In this document: piece by piece, positions 54,603 to 63,516 of the stretch | Layout of the letters: each line of letters starts with the position of its first letter | How positions within the stretch are numbered: position 1 is the stretch's first letter | Program-made: the position numbers and the translations under genes | NCBI RefSeq assembly: GCF_002531575.1 | Contig: NZ_NWTI01000005.1 | Coordinates: 124,001 to 188,000, forward strand | DNA: 64,000 nt | From: Bradyrhizobium sp. Y36 | GTDB taxonomy: Bacteria; Pseudomonadota; Alphaproteobacteria; Rhizobiales; Xanthobacteraceae | Direction: 5' to 3' | Notes under the pieces: model-generated | What the model was told of the DNA's origin: nothing | The model's database searches: none | What the model saw: the letters and a program-made list of their open reading frames with translations, nothing else

Positions 54603-56030
54603 ATGGCGGATTTTAGGGCCGACGGGTGGGACATGAGGCAATCGGTGGCAACGCAGGCAAGACGGACGGTATTTGCGGCCGGCACGATGGTGATCGCGGC
54701 CGCTCTGCTGCTGCCGGTCGGCGCGCACGCCCAGGCGCAGAACGGCCTGTCCAACCTGTTCGGCGGCATCTTCTCGGGTCCGAATGCTGCGCCTCCGCAA
54801 GCCCCGCCCGGACCCGGCGGCGGTCAGACCGGAGCATTGCCCTGGAGCGGTGAGGACGGCGCCTCCGGCCACCCCCTGATGACGGCCGCGGCGATCCGCG
54901 AGGCCGCCTCCAACTTCAACAATTGCGTCGCCGGGATGTGGCCCGATGCCGCGCGGCGTGGCGTCACGCAGGAGAACTTCCAGCGCTTCACGGCCGGGCT
55001 CTCGCCCGACCTGCGCATCATGGACCTGATGGACTCGCAGCCGGAGTTCACGAAATCGATCTGGGACTATCTCGACATCCTCGTAAACGACAACCGCCTC
55101 GCCAAGGGGCGCGAGGTGCTCGCCAAATACAAGGCGCAGTTCGACGCCACCGAGAAAGCCACCGGCGTCGACCGCTACATCATCGCCGCGATCTGGGGCA
55201 TCGAGTCCAATTACTCGACGCAGATGGGCGACCGCAGCGTGCTGCAATCGACCGCGACGCTCGCCTGCATCGGCCGCCGCCAGGCCTATTTCAAGGACGA
55301 GTTCCTCTCGGCGCTGGAGATTCTCAACCGCGGCGATCTCAGGCCGGAGCAGATGCGCGGCTCCTGGGCCGGCGCGTTCGGCCCGACCCAGTTCATGCCG
55401 ACCGCGTTCAAGCGCTTTGCCGTGGACGGCGACGGCGATGGACGGCGCGACGTCGTCGACAACCCCACCGATCTGATCGCCTCCACCGCCAACAACCTGA
55501 AGAAGGACGGCTGGCAGGCCGGCCAGACCTGGGGCTTCGAGGTCGTGGTGCCCCAAGGCTTCAACTACATGCTGGCCGACCGCGCCAAGGCGATGACGAT
55601 CGCGCAATGGGAGAAGCAGGGGCTGAAGCGGGCGACGGGCCAGCCGTTCCCGCACCCGGCGGAGAAGGCCTACCTGCTGGCGCCGGCGGGCGCGCAAGGG
55701 CCGGGATTCCTGATGCTGCAGAACTACCGCGTCATCATGAAGTACAACCCGGCCGAGGCCTATGCGCTCGCGATCGGCCATTTCGCCGACCGCCTGCGCG
55801 GCGGACAGCCCTTCGTGCAGCCCTGGCCGCGCCAGGAGCGCGAGCTGTCGCGCAGCGAGCGGCTGGAACTGCAGCAGCTCCTGGCCCAGCGCGGCTTCTA
55901 CAAGGGCACCCCGGACGGCCAGTTCGGCGGCCAGACCCGGGAGGCGCTGCGCAATTTCCAGGCCTCGATCGGGGTGCCCGCCGACGGCTTTGCCTCCTCC
56001 GACGTGCTGGACCGGCTGCGGGGGCGGTAA
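54603..56030 (+). CDS. Lytic murein transglycosylase (MltB type) with peptidoglycan-binding domain
   Basis: 475 residues. Signal peptide (ARRTVFAAGTMVIAAALLLP), catalytic domain with the Glu in AAIWGIESNYSTQMG, GAFGPTQFMPTAFKRFAVDG, and a C-terminal PG_binding_1 domain (LQQLLAQRGFYKGTPDGQFG). It cleaves the MurNAc-GlcNAc bond of murein in the periplasm. ATG 54633 (MRQSVATQ) is an alternative start that gives a shorter leader. Confidence 0.94.
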   Translation: MADFRADGWDMRQSVATQARRTVFAAGTMVIAAALLLPVGAHAQAQNGLSNLFGGIFSGPNAAPPQAPPGPGGGQTGALPWSGEDGASGHPLMTAAAIREAASNFNNCVAGMWPDAARRGVTQENFQRFTAGLSPDLRIMDLMDSQPEFTKSIWDYLDILVNDNRLAKGREVLAKYKAQFDATEKATGVDRYIIAAIWGIESNYSTQMGDRSVLQSTATLACIGRRQAYFKDEFLSALEILNRGDLRPEQMRGSWAGAFGPTQFMPTAFKRFAVDGDGDGRRDVVDNPTDLIASTANNLKKDGWQAGQTWGFEVVVPQGFNYMLADRAKAMTIAQWEKQGLKRATGQPFPHPAEKAYLLAPAGAQGPGFLMLQNYRVIMKYNPAEAYALAIGHFADRLRGGQPFVQPWPRQERELSRSERLELQQLLAQRGFYKGTPDGQFGGQTREALRNFQASIGVPADGFASSDVLDRLRGR

Positions 56031-56201
56031 AATCGCCCCGAAAGTAACCCTGAACAGGGATTTTGCCGGCCGACCTTGACGGAGGAGGCTGTTCCCCGGT
56101 GTATGGGGTAAGAATCTGCAACGGAATTTGCCTGTTTGGCGCCCGATTTCGTTATTATATTCAGACCACTCCCGATCCCCATTGCGCGTGCCCGAGATCG
56201 C

Positions 56202-57911
56202 ATGTCGAAGCCAAAGTCTTTCTTCAAGGCGCTGACCGAGACCGGCCCGTTGATCGCGCTGGGGACGGCGCTTGCGATTCTGGTCTCGGTTGCGGGACCC
56301 GCTTCGGCGCAGTTCTTCAACTTCCCCGGCTTCGGTGGTCCGCCGCAACGCTCGGCGCCGCCACAACGGGGCGGCGGAGGCGGCGGCTGGTTCGGCGGCG
56401 ACTTCTTTGCGCCCTTCCAGCAGCAACAGCAGCAGGCGCCGCGCCAGGATTTTTCGCGCGCACCGGCGCCGGCCAAGCGCGACACCATCCCTGAGAAGAA
56501 CGTGCTGGTGCTCGGCGATGCCATGGCCGACTGGCTCGCCTATGGCCTGGAAGACGCCTATGCCGAGCAGCCCGACATGGGCGTGATCCGCAAGCACAAG
56601 ACCGTTTCGGGCCTCATCAAGTACCAGCCGAAGGGTGAGCCCTCGGACTGGGCGGCAGCGGCAAGAGGCATCCTCGAGACCGAGAAGCCCGACGTGATCG
56701 TCGTCATGCTCGGCCTCAACGACCGCGTCGCGATCCGCGAGCCCGCCGCTGACAAGACGGACAAGGCGGCCACCGACAAGGACAAGAAGAACGACAAGGG
56801 CGCGCGCGCCAAACAGCCATCCAAGCCGGCTGACGCCAAGCCCGGTAACGACACCGCCGCCAAGCCCGACGACAAGCCTGCCGATGCGGACCTGCCGCAA
56901 GACGACGCCGACAATGCCGACACGCCTGCGGCCGCCCCCGAAAAGACGGCCCGCAATCCGAACGGCCTCTACGAATTCCGCGACGAGCGCTGGGTCGAGC
57001 TCTACGGCAAGAAGATCGAGGAGCTCGCAGGCGTCCTCAAGTCCAAGGGCGTGCCGGTGCTCTGGGTCGGTCTGCCCGCGGTGCGCGGACCGAAGGGCAC
57101 CGCGGACACGTTGTTCCTGGACTCGCTCTATCGCGAAGGCGCGGCCAAGGCCGGCATCACCTATGTCGATGTCTGGGATGGCTTTGTCGACGAAGCGGGC
57201 CGCTTCCTGCAGAAGGGCCCGGACTTCGAGGGCCAGATCCGCCAGCTGCGCAGCTCCGACGGCGTCTATTTCACCAAGCCCGGCGCGCGCAAGCTTGCGC
57301 ACTATGTCGAGCGCGAGATCACGCGCCTCCTGGCCGGCCGCTCCGGTCCGATCGCGCTGCCGAGCGAACCCGCGACGCCCGACACCAGCGCGGAGCCGGG
57401 CAAGCCCGCGCCGCGGCCGTTGGCGGGACCGATCGTGCCGCTGATCGCGGCCTCGATCTCGACCGATCAATTGCTGGGCGGCCCGGGCTCGCGGCCCGCC
57501 GCCGTCGATGCGCTCGCTGCGCGGACGATGGTGAAGGGTGAGCCGTTGGCGGCTCCGGCCGGCCGCGCCGACGATTATGCCTGGCCGCGCCGCGAAGTCG
57601 GCCGCGAGCAGGCCAAGGGCGATACGCCGATGGCCGCGACGACGCCTGACGGCAACGTCGCGTCTCCCGGTGCATCGGGAGCGGCCGCGGCGATCGCGCC
57701 GCCGAAGCTCGCGCCGAAGAAGCCGCCGGCGCAGCCGCAGCAGCCCGCACAGGCCTCGCCGTCATTGCGTGATTTCTTCGGCTTCGGCTCTCCGCAGCCA
57801 CCGCCGCCGCGTCAATTGGCGCCGGCGCCCGGGCCGCGCAACCCAAATCAAAATCCAGGGGCCCCGCGGCCTCCGGGTAACGTCGGACGCTCGGCGGAAG
57901 TGATCCGGTAA
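56202..57911 (+). CDS. DUF459 SGNH-fold protein lacking the catalytic Ser and His
   Basis: 569 residues. Secreted (signal LIALGTALAILVSVAGPASA), then a Gly/Gln-rich stretch and an SGNH/GDSL-like domain. Block I reads VLGDAMADWL where a Ser is expected after GD; block III VMLGLNDR is normal; block V reads DGVYFTKPG where the active His normally stands at the Tyr. A Lys/Asp/Ala-rich low-complexity insert (about 186-250) interrupts the domain, and the C-terminal 150 residues are Pro/Ala-rich. It is probably a non-catalytic binding protein in the envelope. ATG 56202 was chosen over an in-frame start at 56136. Confidence 0.85.
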   Translation: MSKPKSFFKALTETGPLIALGTALAILVSVAGPASAQFFNFPGFGGPPQRSAPPQRGGGGGGWFGGDFFAPFQQQQQQAPRQDFSRAPAPAKRDTIPEKNVLVLGDAMADWLAYGLEDAYAEQPDMGVIRKHKTVSGLIKYQPKGEPSDWAAAARGILETEKPDVIVVMLGLNDRVAIREPAADKTDKAATDKDKKNDKGARAKQPSKPADAKPGNDTAAKPDDKPADADLPQDDADNADTPAAAPEKTARNPNGLYEFRDERWVELYGKKIEELAGVLKSKGVPVLWVGLPAVRGPKGTADTLFLDSLYREGAAKAGITYVDVWDGFVDEAGRFLQKGPDFEGQIRQLRSSDGVYFTKPGARKLAHYVEREITRLLAGRSGPIALPSEPATPDTSAEPGKPAPRPLAGPIVPLIAASISTDQLLGGPGSRPAAVDALAARTMVKGEPLAAPAGRADDYAWPRREVGREQAKGDTPMAATTPDGNVASPGASGAAAAIAPPKLAPKKPPAQPQQPAQASPSLRDFFGFGSPQPPPPRQLAPAPGPRNPNQNPGAPRPPGNVGRSAEVIR

Positions 57912-57922
57912 CCGAGGCCTCG

Positions 57923-58053
57923 CGTCCCGGACGCGCTTGCAGCGTGCAACGCTGCCGCCCCAGGGCCGGGCCCCAGTTCCTCTCACGGTCTTCAAAAAAG
58001 AATGGGCCCCGGCTCGGCAGCGCACCACTGCGTGATGCGCTGCGTCCGGGGCA
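57923..58053. repeat. Palindromic repeat, family D copy 3
   Basis: Outer arms CGTCCCGGACGCGCTTGCAGCG / TGATGCGCTGCGTCCGGGG with inner GGGCCGGGCCCCA / TGGGCCCCGGCTC. It lies in the convergent junction between the DUF459 and CsbD genes. Confidence 0.88.
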
Positions 58054-58081
58054 TCCAGAATGCGTGTCTGTCGCTTAGCCC

Positions 58082-58450
58082 TTAGTAACGCCAACGCGGC
58101 GGCGGACGGCGCGCGGGGCGCGACATCAGAAGCGCGAGCGCAAAGCCGACGCCACCGGCGACCAGCAGCGCGCCGAGCGGGTTGTCCTGCACCCTCTTCG
58201 ACAGCGCCTGGGTGCCATCGCGGAAGGTATCGCCACTGTTGTCATAGGCGTCCTTGGCGTAGCTGGTCGCGGTGTCCGCGGCATCGCGCACCGCATCCTT
58301 GGCCTGGCCGTAGAGATTCTGCACCGTGCCTGCGGCTTCGCGCGCCTTGCCTGAGGCCTGCGTCTTGGAATCGCCTGCCATGTCTCCGATCGCGCTTTCC
58401 GCTTTACCTGCGTAGTCCTTCGCCGCTCCAACAATCCGGTCCGTGTCCAT
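58082..58450 (-). CDS. CsbD-family stress protein with C-terminal membrane helix
   Basis: 122 residues. The CsbD-like N-terminal repeat region (AAKDYAGKAESAIGDMAG, SGKAREAAGTVQNLYG) is followed by a late-embryogenesis-like helical stretch, a membrane helix (LGALLVAGGVGFALALLM) and a basic tail. General-stress family; the helix-plus-basic-tail ending resembles ElaB/YqjD-type ribosome-associated inner-membrane proteins. Confidence 0.85.
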   Translation of the reverse strand: MDTDRIVGAAKDYAGKAESAIGDMAGDSKTQASGKAREAAGTVQNLYGQAKDAVRDAADTATSYAKDAYDNSGDTFRDGTQALSKRVQDNPLGALLVAGGVGFALALLMSRPARRPPPRWRY

Positions 58451-58526
58451 GATGCTCCTCCTCGGGGGTCAGCCCAAGTAACCGATCAGGAGCGGCACAG
58501 TTCCAAGCCATGACGAAAGTGTAGCC

Positions 58527-59264
58527 CTAGAGAATCAGCCCACCGTCGACGACGAGGGTTTGCCCGATGATGTAGGAGGACAGCGGCGAGGCCAGGAACA
58601 GCGCCGCGCCCGCCATGTCGGCCGGCGTGCCCAATCGTCGCAGCGGGATGCGGGCGAGCGCGCCCTCGAGCCGCTTGGGATTGTCGGTCGTCACCTTCGT
58701 CATCTTGGTGTCGACGAGCCCCGGCGCGATGCCGTTGACCCGGATGCCGTCCTCGGCCCAGGCCTCGCCCAGCGTCCGGGTCAATCCGACCGCACCGGTC
58801 TTCGAGGCGTTGTAGGCAGGATTGCCCATGGTCGAATGATAGGCCGCGGTCGAGGAGACCATGATCAGCGCGCCGCTGGAATCCCGCAACATGGAATGAA
58901 ACCGCGTGGCGCAGGCCATCAGGCTCATCAGATTGACTTCGACCACCTTGCGGAAGCCAGCCATCTCGAATTCGCCGCGGCGATAGAGCACCGCGCCTTG
59001 CGCCAGCACGAGAATGTCGAGCCTGTCGAAGCCCGGCTTGAACGCCTCGATCGCGCCGGGGCTGCTGACGTCGAGCTGCGCATAAGAGAGGCCGGTAAGA
59101 TCGGAGCCTTCCTCCGCGGAATATTCCGCTGCGCGAGCGCGCGTGCCGCACACCGCGACCTGCGCACCTCTGGTGCGAAACGCCTGCGCGATGCCGTTAC
59201 CGATCCCGCTCGAACCGCCGACGACCAGCACCTGCTTGCCTGAGAAATCGAGCTCGTTCGCCAT
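58527..59264 (-). CDS. Short-chain dehydrogenase/reductase (SDR), copy 1
   Basis: 245 residues. Classical SDR: nucleotide motif VVGGSSGIGNGIA, ILVLAQGAVL in place of NNAG, catalytic Ser in VSSTAAYHS, YNASKTG (Tyr-x-x-x-Lys) and PGLVDTKMT. GGGGAGG lies 8 bases before ATG 59264. It is divergent from a second SDR gene; the substrate is unknown. Confidence 0.92.
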   Translation of the reverse strand: MANELDFSGKQVLVVGGSSGIGNGIAQAFRTRGAQVAVCGTRARAAEYSAEEGSDLTGLSYAQLDVSSPGAIEAFKPGFDRLDILVLAQGAVLYRRGEFEMAGFRKVVEVNLMSLMACATRFHSMLRDSSGALIMVSSTAAYHSTMGNPAYNASKTGAVGLTRTLGEAWAEDGIRVNGIAPGLVDTKMTKVTTDNPKRLEGALARIPLRRLGTPADMAGAALFLASPLSSYIIGQTLVVDGGLIL

Positions 59265-59363
59265 CGCGGCCTCCCCTTTTGTCTTGCTTTGTTTGACCTG
59301 TCTGCGGATCGATGCCAGCCTTGTCAATCATAACGAGAACAAGCAGCTTCCCGAGGAAACAGC

Positions 59364-60143
59364 ATGTCCGAGTTCAAAGAGCTCAGCCGGTCCGTCAAGG
59401 GCCTGACCGTTCTCGTCACCGGCGCAGCGAGCGGCATGGGGCGAGCGACCGCGCGCGTGTTCGCAAACGAGGGCGCGAACGTTGCCGTCACCGATTACGA
59501 CGAGCAGGGCGCCCATGCGGTTGCGAAGGAGATCGCGGCGAGCGGCGGAGCGGCGAAGGCATGGAAGCTTGATGTTGCCGACGGCGGCGAGATCAAGCGT
59601 GTCGTGGCTGACGTTGCCGCGCATTTCGGCGGCCTCGACATCGTCGTCAACAATGCCGGCATCTCCGTGCGTGTCGCGATCGACGACGAGGCTTACGAGG
59701 ACGCCTGGGCCAGGGGCATTGCCGTGATGCTGACGGCGCATCCGCGCATCATCCGCGCCGCGCTGCCGCATCTGCGCAAGTCGAAGTCCCCGCGCATCGT
59801 CAATATCGCCTCGACCGAGGCGCTCGGCGCCACCGCGTTGCACAGCCCCTATTCGGCGGCGAAGGGTGGCGTTGCCAGCCTCACCCGCTCGCTCGCCGTG
59901 GAGCTCGGACGCGAGGGCATTACGGTCAACTGCATCTGCCCCGGTCCGATCCGCACGGCGATCACCGACCGCATCTCGGAGGAGCACAAGACGATCTACG
60001 CCAAGCGCCGCACCGCACTCGGCCGCTACGGCGACCCCGAAGAGGTCGCACATATGACACTGAGCCTGTGCCTGCCGGCCGCGTCCTTCCTCACCGGCGC
60101 AGTCATCCCGGTCGACGGCGGACTGATGGCGCGGAACGCGTGA
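59364..60143 (+). CDS. Short-chain dehydrogenase/reductase (SDR), copy 2
   Basis: 259 residues. Classical SDR with VTGAASGMGRATA, NNAGISV, NIASTEALG, YSAAKGG and CPGPIRTAIT. The NAD(P) preference is unresolved, though the Asp in VTDYDEQG after strand 2 favours NAD. It is followed, after its own promoter region, by the TfdA-like dioxygenase gene. Confidence 0.93.
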   Translation: MSEFKELSRSVKGLTVLVTGAASGMGRATARVFANEGANVAVTDYDEQGAHAVAKEIAASGGAAKAWKLDVADGGEIKRVVADVAAHFGGLDIVVNNAGISVRVAIDDEAYEDAWARGIAVMLTAHPRIIRAALPHLRKSKSPRIVNIASTEALGATALHSPYSAAKGGVASLTRSLAVELGREGITVNCICPGPIRTAITDRISEEHKTIYAKRRTALGRYGDPEEVAHMTLSLCLPAASFLTGAVIPVDGGLMARNA

Positions 60144-60162
60144 GAGGCATGCGCTCGAAGCG

Positions 60163-60190
60163 TTGACAAGCACGAGCGCGGGAGTAGCTT
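60163..60190 (+). promoter_or_regulatory. sigma70-type promoter of the dioxygenase gene
   Basis: TTGACA (60163-60168), 16-bp spacer, TAGCTT (60185-60190), giving a leader of about 45 nt with GGGAG 8 bases before the ATG at 60241. The -35 is perfect. Confidence 0.55.
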
Positions 60191-60240
60191 TTTCGCCGAC
60201 AGAGCGGGACCAACCGCCCGCGACCTGTGGGAGAAACGCC

Positions 60241-61128
60241 ATGACGATCGCCATCCGGCAGCTTCAGAAACATTTTGTCGGCGAGGTCTCCGGCCTCGAC
60301 TTGCGAAAGCCCCTCACCGAGGCCGAGGCACGCGAGGTCGAGGCCGCCATGGACAAATATGCGGTGCTGGTCTTCCACGACCAGGACATCACCGACGAGC
60401 AGCAGATGGCCTTCGCGCTGAACTTCGGTCAGCGCGAGGACGCGCGCGGTGGCAACATCACCAAGGCAGATGAATACCGCCTCACTTCGGGCCTGAACGA
60501 CGTCTCCAACCTCGGCAAGGACGGCAAGCCGCTGCCGAAGGACAGCCGCGCCAATCTGTTCAACCTCGGCAATTGCCTGTGGCATTCCGACAGCTCGTTC
60601 CGCCCGATCCCCGCGAAATTCTCGCTGCTGTCGGCGCGGGTGGTGAACCCGAAGGGCGGCAACACCGAATTCGCCGACATGCGCGCCGCCTATGATGCGC
60701 TCGACGAGGAGACCAAGGCGGAGATCGAGGACCTCGTCTGCGAGCACTCGCTGATGTATTCGCGCGGGTCGCTCGGCTTCACCGAATACACCGACGAGGA
60801 GAAGGCGATGTTCAAGCCGGTGCTGCAACGGCTGGTGCGGACGCACCCCGTGCATCGCCGCAAGTCGCTGTATCTCTCATCCCACGCCGGCAAGATCGTC
60901 GGCATGAGCATGCCCGAAGGCCGGCTGCTGCTGCGCGACCTGAACGAGCACGCGACCCAGCCGGAGTTCGTCTACGTCCACAAATGGAAGCTGCATGACC
61001 TCGTGATGTGGGACAATCGCCAGACCATGCACCGCGTCCGCCGCTACGACCAGTCCCAGCCCCGCGACATGCGCAGGGCGACGGTGGCGGGCACGGAGCC
61101 GACGGTGCAGCAGCAGGCGGCGGAGTAG
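60241..61128 (+). CDS. TauD/TfdA-family Fe(II)/2-oxoglutarate dioxygenase, TfdA-alpha-like
   Basis: 295 residues. Metal site H-x-D in CLWHSDSSFRPIP and distal His in QTMHRVRRYD, with the 2-oxoglutarate Arg in the same C-terminal segment. The whole sequence (start MTIAIRQLQKHFVGEVSGLD, end TEPTVQQQAAE) strongly resembles TfdA-alpha enzymes of 2,4-D-degrading Bradyrhizobium, which cleave phenoxyacetates to phenols plus glyoxylate. Many soil Bradyrhizobium carry such genes without known phenoxyacetate growth, so the natural substrate may differ. It has its own promoter. Confidence 0.88.
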   Translation: MTIAIRQLQKHFVGEVSGLDLRKPLTEAEAREVEAAMDKYAVLVFHDQDITDEQQMAFALNFGQREDARGGNITKADEYRLTSGLNDVSNLGKDGKPLPKDSRANLFNLGNCLWHSDSSFRPIPAKFSLLSARVVNPKGGNTEFADMRAAYDALDEETKAEIEDLVCEHSLMYSRGSLGFTEYTDEEKAMFKPVLQRLVRTHPVHRRKSLYLSSHAGKIVGMSMPEGRLLLRDLNEHATQPEFVYVHKWKLHDLVMWDNRQTMHRVRRYDQSQPRDMRRATVAGTEPTVQQQAAE

Positions 61129-61159
61129 GACGACTGGGTGCAGCCCCACTCAGCAAACG

Positions 61160-61268
61160 GTGTCATCGCCCGGCTTGACCGGGCGATCCAGTATTCCAGA
61201 GACGGTTGTGATCGAACCGAGAGGCTGCGGCGTACTGGATGCCCCGGTCAAGCCGGGGCATGACAGCG
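61160..61268. repeat. Palindromic repeat, family B copy 5
   Basis: GTGTCATCGCCCGGCTTGACCGGGCGATCCAGTATTCC and GCGGCGTACTGGATGCCCCGG/CCGGGGCATGACAGC. Convergent junction between the dioxygenase and YqgE genes. Confidence 0.9.
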
Positions 61269-61315
61269 GTGGGTGGCGTAACACCGGCGCATGTGTCGAC
61301 CGACAGACGCGCCAG

Positions 61316-61960
61316 CTACGCGTGGCCGGCCTCGTTGGAGAGCATGCCGGGATCGATGCCGATCTTCTGCAGGGCGCGGTTGTATTTGTCGTCGACGTCG
61401 TCGCCGAAGATCAGATCCGCGTCCGCGTCGCAATGCAGCCAGCCGTTGCCCTGGATCTCGGTCTCGAGCTGGCCCGGCGCCCAGCCGGCATAGCCGAGCG
61501 CGAGGATGGCGTGCTTGGGGCCGGAGCCGTTGGCGATGGCGCGCAGGATATCGACGGTCGCCGTGAGGCAGACGCCGTCATCGATCCGCAGCGTCGCGTT
61601 CTCGATGTAGAAGTCGCTGGAATGCAGCACGAAACCGCGGCCGGTGTCGACCGGGCCGCCGCGCAGCACCTTCATGCTTTCGGCATTCTCCGGCAGCTTG
61701 ATGTGCTCGCCCTTCTTGATGATGCCGAGCTGCTGCAACAGCTCGGGGAAATCGATACTGCCGGCCGGATGGTTCACGATGATACCCATCGCACCCTCCG
61801 CCGAATGGGCACAGAGATAGATCACCGAACGCTCAAAGCGGGAATCGCCCATCACAGGCATGGCGATCAGCAGCCGGCCGTCGAGATAGCCGGCCGAATT
61901 GGGGAGCGCGGGGCCCGCTCTGCGGGTGCTTTCGCCCGTTCTCTTTCCTGTGGGAGCCAT
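61316..61960 (-). CDS. YqgE/AlgH family protein (UPF0301)
   Basis: 214 residues. [55 protein letters not shown] and [16 protein letters not shown] are the family signature. The role is not settled (AlgH was linked to alginate regulation in Pseudomonas). It is divergent from a DsbD-N-terminal-domain gene, a neighbour seen in other rhizobia. Confidence 0.94.
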   Translation of the reverse strand: MAPTGKRTGESTRRAGPALPNSAGYLDGRLLIAMPVMGDSRFERSVIYLCAHSAEGAMGIIVNHPAGSIDFPELLQQLGIIKKGEHIKLPENAESMKVLRGGPVDTGRGFVLHSSDFYIENATLRIDDGVCLTATVDILRAIANGSGPKHAILALGYAGWAPGQLETEIQGNGWLHCDADADLIFGDDVDDKYNRALQKIGIDPGMLSNEAGHA

Positions 61961-62102
61961 CGGTGAAGCACTCCGGTTTCAATTCCTATCCTGATGTCGG
62001 ACCTAGCCGCTGTCAAATCAAGGCTTGCAGAGACTCCCTTGAAGTGCATCCTTCACAAGCAATTCAATGGTTTGCCTGGGCTCGACCCTGTAAAGACGTG
62101 CC

Positions 62103-62942
62103 ATGCTGACAAGAGTTCCCCTGCGTGCGGCGATTGGCGTCGCGACAACCCTGCTTGCGTCGTGTCTGGCCATCGCAGCCCACGCCGATGACGCCTCGCC
62201 ATGGCAGCGCGACGGACATTCCGCCGTGCGGCTGTTGGCGGGATCGCGCAGCGGCGCCGTGCTGCTCGGCGGTATCGCCTTCCAGCTCCAGCAGGGGTGG
62301 AAGACCTACTGGCGCATCCCCGGCGACTCCGGCGTTCCGCCGCGGTTCGACTTCTCGAAGTCGGACAATGTCGAGGCGGTGACGGTGATGTGGCCTGCGC
62401 CGTTGAAATTCGACGACGGCGCGGGCGGCCATTCGATCGGCTATCACGACCAGATCGTGCTGCCGTTGCGCATCGTTGCCAAGGCGGCCGACAAGCCCGT
62501 GACCTTGCGCGCCGAGATCAATTACGCGGTGTGCGAGAAGCTCTGCATTCCGGTCGAGGTCAAGGCCGAGCTCGGCTTCAACAGCGTCGCCTCGACCGAG
62601 GATGCGAACCTGCGTGCGGCGCTCGACACCGTGCCCAAGCCCGCCAATATCGGAGATCCCAATCCGCTCACCATCCGCGACGTCAAGCGCGACGGAGCCA
62701 AGAGCGTGGTGGTCGACGTGGTCACGCCCGACAGCCGCAACGTCAATCTGTACGTGGAAGGGCCAACGCCCGATTGGGCGCTGCCGATTCCGGAGCCGGT
62801 CAAGGACAGCCCGGCCGGCGTGAAGCGCTTCTCGTTCGAGCTCGACGGATTGCCGCCGGGCGCCAAGCCCGATGGCGCAGCGCTGAAATTCACGCTGGTC
62901 GGGCCGGAGAAGTCGTACGAGTTCAATACCAACCTGGAATAG
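62103..62942 (+). CDS. Secreted protein with isolated DsbD N-terminal (thiol-exchange) domain
   Basis: 279 residues. Signal peptide (LLASCLAIAAHA, cleavage expected near AHADD), then an immunoglobulin-like domain matching the N-terminal domain of DsbD/ScsB: GGIAFQLQQGWKTYWRIPGD, and the Cys pair in YAVCEKLCIPVEV. DsbD itself continues into a membrane domain and thioredoxin, both missing here. It may receive electrons from a separate transporter such as CcdA and reduce periplasmic partners. Confidence 0.85.
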   Translation: MLTRVPLRAAIGVATTLLASCLAIAAHADDASPWQRDGHSAVRLLAGSRSGAVLLGGIAFQLQQGWKTYWRIPGDSGVPPRFDFSKSDNVEAVTVMWPAPLKFDDGAGGHSIGYHDQIVLPLRIVAKAADKPVTLRAEINYAVCEKLCIPVEVKAELGFNSVASTEDANLRAALDTVPKPANIGDPNPLTIRDVKRDGAKSVVVDVVTPDSRNVNLYVEGPTPDWALPIPEPVKDSPAGVKRFSFELDGLPPGAKPDGAALKFTLVGPEKSYEFNTNLE

Positions 62943-62970
62943 GTCGTCGCGGACGGAGTCACCGAGCCGA

Positions 62971-63180
62971 TCAGGATACGGGGCAGGCCTTCGAGGCCTG
63001 CTTTTCCTGCAGTTTCTTCGTGCAATATGTGCTGCATCGCTGGCCGCCGACCTTGGCGCAGTAGGCCAGGCACTTCTCGTATGAGCATCCCCACGCGTCC
63101 GCCCGCGCAGGTGTCGGGGAAGATAGCTCGATACAGGTGATCGCGGCGAGAGCGGTCAGACACGCCAGACATCGATACAT
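62971..63180 (-). CDS. Small secreted twin-CX3C cysteine-rich peptide
   Basis: 69 residues. Signal peptide of about 28 residues (CLACLTALAAITCIEL, cleavage near ARADA), then a 41-residue mature peptide with CSYEKC, KCLAYC and RCSTYC; that is, two CX3C motifs 12 residues apart plus two outer Cys, enough for two or three disulfides. No family recognised. It ends 28 bp from the convergent DsbD-domain gene, whose product handles disulfides. Confidence 0.6.
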   Translation of the reverse strand: MYRCLACLTALAAITCIELSSPTPARADAWGCSYEKCLAYCAKVGGQRCSTYCTKKLQEKQASKACPVS

Positions 63181-63516
63181 AATCCCTCCTCTTGAAAGCC
63201 ATGATCAACAAACGTCGACCCGAGAATCGAAGGCTGCCAAGAATTGGAGATACCCACTCGAAAAGTCCGACACCTGGGCAAAATCTCGGCGCGCGCTCGG
63301 TCGCGCAAATTCCAACTGAAACCAATATGCGGATATCCTAGCAGCACAGCTCCACCCCGCAAGGAGGCAGATGTGCTGCTGCGCGCCAGCTCTCGCCCTG
63401 GCGGCTGAGCGACGATCCAACCGAATCTTAACGAATGGTTGCTAAGCCCCAGGGCTGCTGGGCAAAGCTGCTGGGGCAAGCCTGCCGCAGCATGCGGGAT
63501 GCCTTGGGGGCTCGTC
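63181..63516. other. 336-bp divergent intergenic region with two large hairpins
   Basis: It contains AGCAGCAC...GTGCTGCT (63340-63380, 8-bp perfect arms with an inner CTCC/GGAG pair) and GCCCCAG...CTGGGGC (63446-63477, 7-bp arms). No gene is apparent. The second hairpin lies in what would be the leader of the flippase transcript. Confidence 0.45.
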
